Shown: piece by piece, positions 41,632 through 50,204 of the stretch | How positions within the stretch are numbered: the stretch's first letter is position 1 | Layout of the letters: each line of letters starts with the position of its first letter | Origin: Promicromonospora sp049532985 | GTDB taxonomy: Bacteria; Actinomycetota; Actinomycetes; Actinomycetales; Cellulomonadaceae | Direction of reading: 5' to 3' | Length of the DNA: 64,000 bases | Assembly: GCF_049532985.1 (NCBI RefSeq) | Contig: NZ_CP186693.1 | Coordinates: 2,976,001-3,040,000, forward strand | Translations under genes and position numbers: made by a program | The notes under the pieces: generated by a model | Seen by the model: the letters and a program-made list of their open reading frames with translations, nothing else | Told to the model about the DNA's origin: nothing | Databases searched by the model: none

Positions 41632-43464
41632 ATGACACTCGTCTCGTCGCCGGCCTTGGTGAAGGTGCCTGAAGGCACCAGCATCAACACCATCCTCACG
41701 GACCGTGTGGCCCGCTCCGGAGACGAGACGCTCATCGAGCGGCGGGAGACCCCGGCCGGGCCGTGGATCCCCGTGACCGCGAGCCAGTTCGAGGACGAGG
41801 TCCTGGCCGTCGCCCGCGGCCTCGTGGCGCGCGGCATCGAGGCGGGCGACCGCGTGGCGATCATGTCGCGCACCCGCTACGAGTGGACGCTGCTCGACTT
41901 CGCGATCTGGGCCGCGGGTGCCGTCGCGGTGCCGGTCTACGAGACCTCGTCGGCCGAGCAGGTCCGGTGGATCCTCTCGGACGCCGACGTCCGCCTGATC
42001 GTCGTCGAGTCCCACGCGCACGCCGAGACCGTCCAGCAGGTGCGCACCGCCCTGCCGGGCCTCGAGGACATCCTGGTGCTGGACCACGGCGCCGTGCTCG
42101 ACCTGCGCCGCGCGGGCACGAACCTCTCGGCCGGCATCGTCGCCGAGCGGCGCTCGGCCGTCCGCCGGGACGACCTCGCCACCGTCATCTACACCTCCGG
42201 GTCCACCGGCCGCCCCAAGGGCGTCGAGCTGACGCACGGCAACTTCGCCCACCTGACCATGAACGCCGCCGTCGGCATCCCGGAGCTGCTCCAGGCCGAG
42301 AACGCCCGCACGCTGCTGTTCCTGCCGCTGGCGCACGTCTTCGCCCGCTTCGTCGAGGTCGCGACCATCGCCGGCCAGGCCGTGCTGGGCCACGCCCCGG
42401 ACATCAAGAACCTCGTCGGCGACCTGGGCTCGTTCCGCCCGACCTACCTGCTGGCCGTGCCCCGCGTGTTCGAGAAGGTCTACAACAGCGCGGAGCAGAA
42501 GGCGTCGTCCGGCCTCAAGGCGAAGATCTTCGCCTGGTCGGCCCGTGTGGCCGAGGACTACTCCCGCGCCCTCGACACGCCGTCGGGCCCCGACGCCCTG
42601 CTCAAGGCGAAGCACGCCATCGCCGACCGGCTGGTGTTCAGCAAGCTGAAGGCGACCATGGGCGGGCAGCTCAGCTGGGCCGTCTCGGGCGGCGCGCCGC
42701 TGGGCGAGCGCCTGGGCCACTTCTTCCGCGGCGCGTGCGTCACCATCCTGGAAGGCTACGGCCTCACGGAGACCACGGCGCCCACCTCGGTCAACCTGCC
42801 GGGCAAGATCGTCGTCGGTTCGGTGGGCCCGGCGTTCTTCGGCACGGACATCGCCATCGCCGACGACGGCGAGGTGCTGCTGCGCGGCCCGCACATCTTC
42901 CGGGGGTACCGCAACCAGCCGGGGCTGACCGCCGAGGCGCTCGTCGACGGCTGGTTCCGCACCGGCGACCTCGGCCGCCTGGACGAGCACGGTCACCTGC
43001 ACATCACGGGCCGCAAGAAGGAGATCATCGTGACGGCCGGCGGCAAGAACGTCGCCCCCGCCGTCCTCGAGGACCGCATGCGTGCTCACCCGATCGTGAG
43101 CCAGGTCGTCGTGGTGGGCGACCAGCGCCCGTTCATCGGCGCCCTGGTCACGCTCGACGCCGAGATGCTGCCGGGCTGGTGCGCGGCGAACGGGCTGCCC
43201 GCGCTGACCGTGGCCGAGGCCCGCGTGCACCCGAAGGTGCTGGCGGAGCTGGACAAGGTGGTCGCCCAGGCGAACGAGGCCGTGTCCAAGGCCGAGTCGA
43301 TCCGCAAGATCACGGTGCTGGACCTCGACTTCACCGAGGCGAACGGCTATCTCACGCCGTCCATCAAGGTGAAGCGCGGCAAGGTCGTCGCCGACTTCGC
43401 GGACACGATCGACGCCCTGTACGGCGCCCCGCTGGCCCGGACCGAGCCGGCGACCAGCCGCTGA
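41632..43464 (+). CDS. Long-chain fatty acid-CoA ligase
   Basis: The 610-residue AMP-forming enzyme has the P-loop YTSGSTGRPKGVELTHGN near residue 185, the second core motif ILEGYGLTETTAP, the hinge region FRTGDLGRLDEHGHLHITGRK (FadD15-like) and a C-terminal catalytic Lys region (KVKRGK). It activates a fatty acid to acyl-AMP and then acyl-CoA for lipid synthesis or breakdown. ATG 41632 has GGAGAG upstream. It is convergent with clpX across a 77-bp palindrome. Confidence 0.92.
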   Translation: MTLVSSPALVKVPEGTSINTILTDRVARSGDETLIERRETPAGPWIPVTASQFEDEVLAVARGLVARGIEAGDRVAIMSRTRYEWTLLDFAIWAAGAVAVPVYETSSAEQVRWILSDADVRLIVVESHAHAETVQQVRTALPGLEDILVLDHGAVLDLRRAGTNLSAGIVAERRSAVRRDDLATVIYTSGSTGRPKGVELTHGNFAHLTMNAAVGIPELLQAENARTLLFLPLAHVFARFVEVATIAGQAVLGHAPDIKNLVGDLGSFRPTYLLAVPRVFEKVYNSAEQKASSGLKAKIFAWSARVAEDYSRALDTPSGPDALLKAKHAIADRLVFSKLKATMGGQLSWAVSGGAPLGERLGHFFRGACVTILEGYGLTETTAPTSVNLPGKIVVGSVGPAFFGTDIAIADDGEVLLRGPHIFRGYRNQPGLTAEALVDGWFRTGDLGRLDEHGHLHITGRKKEIIVTAGGKNVAPAVLEDRMRAHPIVSQVVVVGDQRPFIGALVTLDAEMLPGWCAANGLPALTVAEARVHPKVLAELDKVVAQANEAVSKAESIRKITVLDLDFTEANGYLTPSIKVKRGKVVADFADTIDALYGAPLARTEPATSR

Positions 43465-43503
43465 CCCGCCGGTGCCGTGGGGCCGTGCTGCCCGCGGCAC
43501 CGA

Positions 43504-43580
43504 AAGGTGCGCTTCTACCCAGTCATGGGGCCCAGAACTCGTGTGAGTTCTGGGCCCCATGACTGGCTAGAAGCGCACTT
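43504..43580. terminator. 77-bp near-perfect palindrome between the acyl-CoA ligase gene and clpX
   Basis: Arms of about 36 nt match with one substitution and one bulge around a GTGT loop; the top of the stem contains CATGGGGCCCAGAACTC and its complement. It lies between convergent genes and should end transcription from both. The sequence is unrelated to the 38953-39060 palindrome. Confidence 0.75.
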
Positions 43581-43615
43581 CTGCTGCGCGCTCCCCCACG
43601 GCTGCGGGAGGGCTG

Positions 43616-44905
43616 TCAGGCGCTCTTCTCGCGGGGATGGCGGGAGCGGACCGCGGTCTTGCGGGGGACGACGGTCGGGTTGACGTTGTCCAGCACCACG
43701 TCGCGGGTGATGACCACGCGCTCGACGTCGTCGCGGCTCGGCACGTCGAACATGACCTGCTGGAGCACCTCTTCCATGATGGCCCGCAGGCCGCGCGCCC
43801 CGGTGCCCCGCAGCAGCGCCTGCTCCGCGATGGCCTCGACGGCGGGCTCGTCGAACTCGAGCTCCACGCCGTCGATCTCGAACATGCGCTTGTACTGCTT
43901 CACCAGCGCGTTCTTGGGCTCGGTGAGGATCCGCACCAGCGCGTCACGGTCCAGCGGCGAGACGGAGGCGATGACGGGCAGGCGGCCGATGAACTCGGGG
44001 ATCAGGCCGTACTTCTGCAGGTCCTCGGGCCGGACCTCGGCGAACAGGTCCTCGTCGCGGGCGATGGACTCCATCGGGGCGCTGAACCCGATGCCCCGCT
44101 TGCGGGAGCGGGCGGCGACGATGTCGTCCAGCCCGGCGAACGCGCCGGCCACGATGAACAGCACGTTCGTCGTGTCGATCTGGATGAACTCCTGGTGCGG
44201 GTGCTTGCGCCCGCCCTGCGGGGGCACGGAGGCCGTGGTGCCCTCGATGATCTTCAGGAGCGCCTGCTGCACCCCCTCGCCGGACACGTCCCGCGTGATC
44301 GACGGGTTCTCGGCCTTGCGGGCCACCTTGTCGACCTCGTCGATGTAGATGATGCCGGTCTCGGCCTTCTTGACGTCGTAGTCCGCCGCCTGGATGAGCT
44401 TCAGCAGGATGTTCTCGACGTCCTCGCCCACGTAGCCCGCCTCGGTGAGGGCTGTGGCGTCGGCGATGGCGAACGGCACGTTCAGCATCTTGGCGAGCGT
44501 CTGCGCCAGGTACGTCTTGCCCGTGCCCGTGGGGCCGATGAGCAGGATGTTGGACTTGGCGATCTCGACCGGGTCCTGGTCGTCCGGCCCGATGGAGCGA
44601 CCGGCCTCGCCCGCCTGGATCCGCTTGTAGTGGTTGTAGACCGCGACGGCCAGGGCACGCTTGGCCGGGTCCTGGCCGATGATGTACTGCTCGAGGAAGT
44701 CGAAGATCTCGCGCGGCTTGGGCAGCTCCGTCAGGCCGAGCTCAGCCGCCTCACCGAGCTCTTCCTCGATGATCTCGTTGCACAGCTCGATGCACTCGTC
44801 GCAGATGTAGACGCCAGGTCCGGCGATCAGCTTCTTCACCTGCTTCTGCGACTTGCCGCAGAAGTTGCACTTCAGCAGTTCCGCGCCGTCACCGATTCGC
44901 ACCAC
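43616..44905 (-). CDS. clpX: ClpX, ATP-dependent unfoldase of ClpXP
   Basis: This 429-residue AAA+ protein has an N-terminal C4 zinc finger (Cys13 and Cys16 in KCNFCGKSQ, then CDEC), Walker A GPTGTGKT, Walker B IIYIDEVDK, and the RGTGARGLR sensor. It unfolds tagged proteins and feeds ClpP. GTG 44905 is chosen, giving MVRIGDGAELLKC as in other ClpX proteins, with GAGGAG 7 nt upstream; a GTG one codon later is also possible. It follows clpP2 by 288 nt, which contain two hairpins. Confidence 0.96.
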   Translation of the reverse strand: MVRIGDGAELLKCNFCGKSQKQVKKLIAGPGVYICDECIELCNEIIEEELGEAAELGLTELPKPREIFDFLEQYIIGQDPAKRALAVAVYNHYKRIQAGEAGRSIGPDDQDPVEIAKSNILLIGPTGTGKTYLAQTLAKMLNVPFAIADATALTEAGYVGEDVENILLKLIQAADYDVKKAETGIIYIDEVDKVARKAENPSITRDVSGEGVQQALLKIIEGTTASVPPQGGRKHPHQEFIQIDTTNVLFIVAGAFAGLDDIVAARSRKRGIGFSAPMESIARDEDLFAEVRPEDLQKYGLIPEFIGRLPVIASVSPLDRDALVRILTEPKNALVKQYKRMFEIDGVELEFDEPAVEAIAEQALLRGTGARGLRAIMEEVLQQVMFDVPSRDDVERVVITRDVVLDNVNPTVVPRKTAVRSRHPREKSA

Positions 44906-45059
44906 TACCTGTCTCCTCGCCTTGTGCATCCTCACGGAGTCCCGCACAGGCCGGCTGACCCAGCAGATCCGCAACGTCAAGCGGTCTCAGATCCATTCCA
45001 CACCACCAGTGGCCCGTTGTCAGCCCGGCGGCCCGGCGGGTCGCTGAGGCGACTTTCAC

Positions 45060-45087
45060 CACTTCATGACAATTTTGTCATGAAGTG
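45060..45087. promoter_or_regulatory. 28-bp AT-rich palindrome between clpP2 and clpX
   Basis: Perfect arms CACTTCATGACAA and TTGTCATGAAGTG flank TT. It lies about 155 nt upstream of the clpX start and is unusual in its AT content. A regulator site for clpX is more likely than a terminator, since no U-tract follows. Confidence 0.6.
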
Positions 45088-45107
45088 TGCAGCAGGTCCC
45101 ACAATGC

Positions 45108-45160
45108 CCGACGCCGGGGCTCGCGTCCAACCAGTATCGGTGGAGCTGCCCCGGCGTCGG
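45108..45160 (-). terminator. Hairpin after clpP2
   Basis: Thirteen perfect base pairs (CCGACGCCGGGGC with GCCCCGGCGTCGG) enclose a 27-nt loop, beginning about 33 nt after the clpP2 stop. It may reduce readthrough from clpP1P2 into clpX. Confidence 0.55.
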
Positions 45161-45193
45161 CCGGTGCGGGACCGGCCGCGTCGACGTGATCGA

Positions 45194-45907
45194 TCAGTTC
45201 GTGACGACCGCGACGGGCTTGCGCGACTGGAGCACCTCGTCGACCAGCCCGTAGTCCTTCGCCTGCTCGGCCGTAAGGATCTTGTCGCGCTCGATGTCGT
45301 CGCGCACCTCCTCGACCGACTTGCCGCTGTGCGTCGCCAGCGTCAGCTCGAGCCACTCGCGCATGCGGATGAGCTCGTTGGCGTGGATCTCGATGTCCGA
45401 GGCCTGCGCGTAGCCGCCACCCTCCATCGCGGGCTGGTGGATCAGCACGCGGGAGTTCGGCAGCGCGAGGCGCTTGCCCGGCTGGCCGGCGGCCAGCAGG
45501 ACCGCCGCGGCGGAGGCCGCCTGGCCCAGGCACACGGTCTGGATCTGCGGCTTGATGAACTGCATGGTGTCGTACAGCGCCGTCATGGCCGTGAACGAGC
45601 CACCCGGCGAGTTGATGTACATCATCACGTCGCGGTCCGGGTCCTGGGTCTCCAGGACCAGCAGCTGGGCCATGACGTCGTCCGCGGACGCGTCGTCGAC
45701 CTGGACGCCCAGGAAGATGATGCGGTCCTCGAACAGCTTGGTGTACGGGTCCTGGCGCTTGAAGCCGTACGCGGTGCGCTCCTCGAACTGCGGGAGCACG
45801 TAGCGGGAGGACGGCATGGCGCCGGCGGTGGCAAAGGGCATCCCCGCACCCGAACGGACGCCGGCAAGGCGCTCCGCGGCTGCGACGAACTGGGCTTCAG
45901 GGCTCAC
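45194..45907 (-). CDS. clpP2: ClpP2, ATP-dependent protease proteolytic subunit
   Basis: This 237-residue serine protease has catalytic Ser132 in LGQAASAAAVLL and His157 in RVLIHQP, with MMYINSPGGSFTAMTALYDTMQ. The N-terminus is longer than in ClpP1 (about 25 extra residues). In actinobacteria ClpP1 and ClpP2 form the mixed tetradecamer. GTG 45907 has AGGAG upstream and lies 47 nt after clpP1, so the two are an operon. Confidence 0.95.
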   Translation of the reverse strand: MSPEAQFVAAAERLAGVRSGAGMPFATAGAMPSSRYVLPQFEERTAYGFKRQDPYTKLFEDRIIFLGVQVDDASADDVMAQLLVLETQDPDRDVMMYINSPGGSFTAMTALYDTMQFIKPQIQTVCLGQAASAAAVLLAAGQPGKRLALPNSRVLIHQPAMEGGGYAQASDIEIHANELIRMREWLELTLATHSGKSVEEVRDDIERDKILTAEQAKDYGLVDEVLQSRKPVAVVTN

Positions 45908-45954
45908 GGTAGTTCTCCTCTGTGGATCAGGTCTGGGTGCGTGGGTGCGGTCGG

Positions 45955-46584
45955 TCAGCTCGTCATGCCGCCGCCACCGGCCAGCGCGGCGGTCTCGACG
46001 ACGTGGTCGACGAAGCCGTACTCCAGTGCCTCGGAGGCCGTGAACCAGTTGTCCCGGTCGTTGTCCTTGATGATCTTCTCGACCGGCTGGCCGGTCTGCT
46101 CGGCCGTCAGCTCGGCGAGCACCTTCTTCATGTGCATGATGAGCTGCGCGCCGATCCGCACGTCCGTGGCCGTGCCGCCGACACCGCCCGACGGCTGGTG
46201 CATCAGCACGCGGGCGTGCGGCGTGATGTACCGCTTGCCCTTGGTGCCGGAGGACAGCAGGAACTGCCCCATCGACGCCGCCATTCCCATCGCGACCGTC
46301 GCCACGTCCGGCTTGATGAACTGCATCGTGTCGTAGATCGCCATGCCGGCCGTGATCGAGCCGCCGGGCGAGTTGATGTACAGCCAGATGTCCTTGTCAG
46401 GGTCCTCGGCCGCGAGAAGCATCATCTGTGCGCTGATCGCGTTCGCGTTCTCGTCGCGCACCTCCGACCCCAGCCAGATGATGCGCTCCTTGAGCAGCCG
46501 GTTGTAGATGGAGTCGTTGAGCCCGAAGCCAGCACCCTCCGTCCGCGCCACCGGCCCAGCATCCATCCGCAGCAGATCGTTCAC
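45955..46584 (-). CDS. clpP1: ClpP1, ATP-dependent protease proteolytic subunit
   Basis: This 209-residue subunit has the catalytic triad Ser104 (MGMAASMGQ), His129 (VLMHQPSGG) and Asp178 (DNDRDNWF). The start is set at GTG 46584: GAGGAG lies 6 nt upstream of it, while the in-frame ATG 46590 directly abuts GAGGAG and could not be spaced for initiation. A possible promoter (AGTTCC / TAGGGT) and a candidate ClgR box lie upstream. With ClpP2 it forms the ClpP1P2 protease. Confidence 0.95.
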   Translation of the reverse strand: MNDLLRMDAGPVARTEGAGFGLNDSIYNRLLKERIIWLGSEVRDENANAISAQMMLLAAEDPDKDIWLYINSPGGSITAGMAIYDTMQFIKPDVATVAMGMAASMGQFLLSSGTKGKRYITPHARVLMHQPSGGVGGTATDVRIGAQLIMHMKKVLAELTAEQTGQPVEKIIKDNDRDNWFTASEALEYGFVDHVVETAALAGGGGMTS

Positions 46585-46645
46585 GTCCATCTCCTCGGTT
46601 CTGACTCTCGTCTGTGGACCACGTCCTACGACGTAGTGTCGCTCG

Positions 46646-46674
46646 ACCCTAACGTGCCTCCGGCCGCCGGAACT
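46646..46674 (-). promoter_or_regulatory. Candidate clpP1P2 promoter
   Basis: On the minus strand AGTTCC (46674-46669) and TAGGGT (46651-46646) are 17 nt apart. The -35 is poor, which fits a promoter that depends on an activator. Confidence 0.4.
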
Positions 46675-46690
46675 CCCGATCCGGCAGCCG

Positions 46691-46704
46691 TTTCGCCTAC
46701 AGCG
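46691..46704. promoter_or_regulatory. Candidate ClgR box upstream of clpP1
   Basis: TTTCGC-N5-GCG matches the published actinobacterial ClgR consensus GTTCGC-N5-GCG except at one base. Its centre lies about 58 nt upstream of the predicted start of transcription, a usual place for an activator. Confidence 0.5.
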
Positions 46705-46741
46705 CACCGGTGCTGCCCACGGCGAAGTCAGGGGTAACGCG

Positions 46742-46784
46742 GACGGCGGTCCGCACCCTCTCGCAGAGGGTGCGGACCGCCGTC
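46742..46784 (-). terminator. Terminator of tig
   Basis: A perfect 20-bp stem (GACGGCGGTCCGCACCCTCT and its complement) with a CGC loop begins 39 nt after the tig stop on the minus strand. Confidence 0.85.
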
Positions 46785-46823
46785 GGGACGTCGTGCCCGG
46801 CCTGCCCGAGGCCGGCGCGGACG

Positions 46824-48203
46824 TCAGGCCTTCGCGGGCTCCGCGGCGTCGGGGTCGGCGCCCTCGGGAGCGTCGGCGTCCTGCGCCTGGGCGACGGCGT
46901 CGGCGAGCGCGGCCTGGGCCTCGTCGGCCTCGTCCGAGCCGATGTACTCGCTCAGGTCGACCACGTTGCCCTCGGAGTCCTTGACCTCGATCTGGCGCAG
47001 CGCGACGGCGAGCGCCTTGGAGCGTGCCACCTCGCCGACCATGGCGGGGATCTGGCCACCCTGCTCGAGCGTCTTGATGAACTCGCCCGGCTCCATGCCG
47101 TACTGCTGGGAGGCGCTCACCAGGTACTCGACGAGCTCGCCCTGGCTGACCTGGACCTTGAGCTTCTCGGCGAGGGTGTCGAGCAGGATCTGGTTCTTGA
47201 TCGCCTTGGTGGCGTCCTCGCGGACCTCCTCGCGGTGCGTGTCGTCCTCGAGGCGGTTCTCGGACTCGAGGTGACGGTGCACCTCGGCCTCGACCACGCC
47301 CGTGGGGACGGGGACCTCGACGGTCTCCAGGAGCTTCTCCATGAGGGCGTCACGCGCGGTGACGGCCTGGTTCGAGGTCTTGATGCCGGCGACCTGGGTC
47401 TTCAGGTCCTCCTTGAGCTCCTCGATCGTGTCGAACTCGGAGGCGAGCTGGGCGAAGTCGTCGTCCACCTCGGGCAGGTCGCGCTGCTTGACCGAGGTGG
47501 CGGTGACGGTCACGTCCGCCTCCTGGCCCTCGTGGTCGCCGCCGGCCAGCGGCGCCTTGAACGTGGTGGTCTCGTCGGCGGACAGGCCGGTGAGGGCCTC
47601 GTCCAGGCCCTCGAGCATGTTGCCGGAGCCGATCTGGTACGAGACGCCCGACACGGAGTCGACCTCCTCGTCACCGATGACGGCCTTGAGGTCGATGACG
47701 ACGTAGTCGCCCTCGGCGGCGGGGCGGTCGACGCCCACCAGGGTGCCGAAGCGCTCGCGCAGGGCCTCCAGGCGCTCGGCCACGTCCTCGTCCGTGACGG
47801 TCGTGGAGTCGACGGTCAGGTCCACGTCGGCCAGCTCGGGGAGCTCGATCTCGGGACGGACCTCGACCTCGGCGGTGAACTTGAGCTGGCCCTCGCCGGC
47901 CTTGGCCGGGATCTCGGCCACGTCCACCTGGGGCTGGGCCAGCGGGCGGAGCTCGGTCTCGCCGAGCGCCTGCTGGTAGAAGCCGGAGAGCCCGTCGTTC
48001 ACGGCGTGCTCGATCACGGCGGCCCAGCCGACCCGCTGGTCGATGATGCGCGGGGGCACCTTGCCCTTGCGGAAGCCGGGGACGTTCACCTGCTCCGCGA
48101 TGTGCTCGTAGGCGTGATCGATGCTCGGCTTGAGCTCGTCGTAGTCCACCTCGACGGTCAGCTTGACCTTGGTGGGCTCCAAGGTCTCGACGGCGCTCTT
48201 CAC
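46824..48203 (-). CDS. tig: Trigger factor
   Basis: This 459-residue ribosome-associated chaperone has the ribosome-binding signature GFRKGKVP (residues 44-51), the FKBP-like PPIase domain with EGDYVVIDLKAVIGDEE and GLDEALTGLSADET, and a helical C-terminal chaperone domain. The acidic Ala/Asp/Glu tail is usual in actinobacteria. It lies upstream of clpP1P2 but is separated from them by a strong terminator, so it is transcribed separately. Confidence 0.96.
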   Translation of the reverse strand: MKSAVETLEPTKVKLTVEVDYDELKPSIDHAYEHIAEQVNVPGFRKGKVPPRIIDQRVGWAAVIEHAVNDGLSGFYQQALGETELRPLAQPQVDVAEIPAKAGEGQLKFTAEVEVRPEIELPELADVDLTVDSTTVTDEDVAERLEALRERFGTLVGVDRPAAEGDYVVIDLKAVIGDEEVDSVSGVSYQIGSGNMLEGLDEALTGLSADETTTFKAPLAGGDHEGQEADVTVTATSVKQRDLPEVDDDFAQLASEFDTIEELKEDLKTQVAGIKTSNQAVTARDALMEKLLETVEVPVPTGVVEAEVHRHLESENRLEDDTHREEVREDATKAIKNQILLDTLAEKLKVQVSQGELVEYLVSASQQYGMEPGEFIKTLEQGGQIPAMVGEVARSKALAVALRQIEVKDSEGNVVDLSEYIGSDEADEAQAALADAVAQAQDADAPEGADPDAAEPAKA

Positions 48204-48456
48204 TTCGATGGTCTCCAGAATGTCGGGGGTGCGCGCACGCCGGCGTACTGCCTCCCGGGTGGCGCGGGGATGCTCAACTCAGTTGCCGCTGCTCGCTGAC
48301 AGCGCTGTGCGGCAGGCGCACGGGCAACCCGTCAATGGTACGCCTCGCGGCCACGGGCGCCGAATGCAGGCCGGTGGCATGCCGCACACCCACCAGCCTC
48401 CCACAGCCGGGCGCATACGCCACGGTTGTCAGCCCAGAGCGCAAGCGCGCCGGAGC

Positions 48457-49287
48457 TCAGCGCCCGATCCCTGCGGTGAGCCCCGCCACGATCTGCCGGG
48501 TCGCCACGAGGAAGAGGACCACGAGCGGCAGCGTCGCGATCACGAGGCCCGCGAACAGCGTGGACCACGACGTCTGGTACTCCCCGAAGAAGGTGGTCAG
48601 GCCGACGGGCAGCGTGTACTGCGCGCGGTCACGCACCAGGATCAGCGGGTAGAAGAAGTCGTTCCAGATGGGCACGAAGCGGAAGACCACCACCGTGGCG
48701 ACGGCGGGCTTCACGAGCGGCAGCAGCACCGACCAGAAGGTGCGCAGGGGTCCGGCGCCGTCGATCCGGGCGGCGTCCTCCAGCTCGTCGGGGAGCTGGC
48801 GCAGGAACGTGGCCAGCACGAACACCGAGAACGGGATGGAGACGGCCGCGTAGACCAGGATCAGGCCGGTGCGGGTCGAGGCGAGTCCGATGGTGTCGAG
48901 CAGGTAGAAGATCGGCACGATCATCAGGAACACGGGCATCATCAGGCCGGAGACGAACACCTGCTCGATCACGGCCATGAGCCGCGAGCGCGACCGGGCC
49001 AGCGCGTAGGCCGCGAGCAGCGACACGGCGGTCGACAGGGCCACGGACGCCGTGGTGACCAGCACCGAGTTGAGGAAGTAGGTGGAGAAGGAGGCCTCCA
49101 CCCAGGCCTCGCGGTAGGCGTCGAACGACGGGGCGTGCGGCAGGCCCAGTGGTTCGGCCACCAGCTCCTGGTCGGACCGGAACGAGTTCCAGACCATGGT
49201 CAGCAGCGGCACCAGCGCGACGACGGCGTAGCCCCACAGCACCACGTTCACCACCACCCGGTTCAGCACCGGGCCGGGCCGCCTCAC
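48457..49287 (-). CDS. Carbohydrate ABC transporter permease (MalG-like)
   Basis: This 276-residue inner-membrane protein has six predicted helices and the EAA loop DAARIDGAGPLRTFWSVLLP that contacts the ATPase. It belongs to the MalG family of sugar importers. GTG 49287 overlaps the stop of the upstream permease by 4 nt. No ATPase gene lies here, so a shared MsiK-type ATPase encoded elsewhere is likely. Confidence 0.92.
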   Translation of the reverse strand: MRRPGPVLNRVVVNVVLWGYAVVALVPLLTMVWNSFRSDQELVAEPLGLPHAPSFDAYREAWVEASFSTYFLNSVLVTTASVALSTAVSLLAAYALARSRSRLMAVIEQVFVSGLMMPVFLMIVPIFYLLDTIGLASTRTGLILVYAAVSIPFSVFVLATFLRQLPDELEDAARIDGAGPLRTFWSVLLPLVKPAVATVVVFRFVPIWNDFFYPLILVRDRAQYTLPVGLTTFFGEYQTSWSTLFAGLVIATLPLVVLFLVATRQIVAGLTAGIGR

Positions 49288-50204
49288 GTCAGCCTCCGCT
49301 CGACGCCGCGGAACCACCGGGTGAACGCCACGGAGACGCCCACGATCACGACGAACAGCACGATCGCCACGGCCGACGAGATGCCGATCGCGTTGGACGC
49401 CCCCGAGTGGAACGCCGTGCGGTAGAAGAGCAGCGACATGACGTCGGTGGCGCCCGCCGGGCTGCCGCTGGAGCCGCCCAGGGCGTACGGGATGGGGAAC
49501 GCCTCCATGGAGAAGATGAAGGTCAGCACGCTCACGGTGCCGATCACGGGCGTGAGCATCGGCAGGGTGACGTGCCAGAACCGCTGGGCCGACGTCGCGC
49601 CGTCGAGCATCGCGGCCTCCTGGGTGCTCGGGTCGAGCGCGCCGAGGGCGGCGCCGTAGACGAGCAGGGGGAAGCCGACCCACTGCCACGCCGTGACGAG
49701 CACGACCACCCACAGGGCCGTGTCGGGGTCGCCCAGCCAGGGCTGGGCCACGGCGTCCAGGCCGACGGCACGCAGCAGGGCGTTGACCGGGCCGAAGAGC
49801 GGCGAGAGCAGCAGGGACCACAGGTAGCCGACCACGAGCGGCGAGACGAGGTACGGCATGGTGAACAGCACCTGGAACAGGCGACGGAACCGCTCGCGCT
49901 GGTGCAGCACGTACGCGAGCAGGAGGCCGACGGTGTTCTGGGCCAGCATCGCCCCGGCGAACAGCAGCGCGTTGTGCCCGAACGCGCGCGGGAGCTGGCT
50001 GCGGTACGGCTCGGTGGTGAACAGCGCGACGAAGTTGTCCACCCCGGCGAAGGCCCCCTGCGCTGTGCCGCGCCAGGAGAACAGCGAGTAGGTCAGCGCG
50101 GTGGCCATCGGGTAGAGCACGAAGACGGCGAACAGCGCCGCGGCGGGCAGGAGGAAGAGCAGTGCGACGGACGTGGGCAGCGCCGCTGTGCGACGGCGGC
50201 TCAC
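49284..50204 (-). CDS. Carbohydrate ABC transporter permease (MalF-like)
   Basis: The 306-residue permease has six helices and the EAA loop EAAMLDGATSAQRFWHVTLP. GTG 50204 is chosen because it overlaps the stop of the binding-protein gene (GTGA), as the other permease start does; GTG 50219 is an alternative. It should pair with the MalG-like permease. Confidence 0.92.
   Translation of the reverse strand: MSRRRTAALPTSVALLFLLPAAALFAVFVLYPMATALTYSLFSWRGTAQGAFAGVDNFVALFTTEPYRSQLPRAFGHNALLFAGAMLAQNTVGLLLAYVLHQRERFRRLFQVLFTMPYLVSPLVVGYLWSLLLSPLFGPVNALLRAVGLDAVAQPWLGDPDTALWVVVLVTAWQWVGFPLLVYGAALGALDPSTQEAAMLDGATSAQRFWHVTLPMLTPVIGTVSVLTFIFSMEAFPIPYALGGSSGSPAGATDVMSLLFYRTAFHSGASNAIGISSAVAIVLFVVIVGVSVAFTRWFRGVERRLT

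Noticed and set aside
48204..48456. tRNA gene near tig, often present there in actinobacteria
   Set aside because: No T-arm (GGTTCGAAT type) or acceptor-stem pairing was found in this gap.
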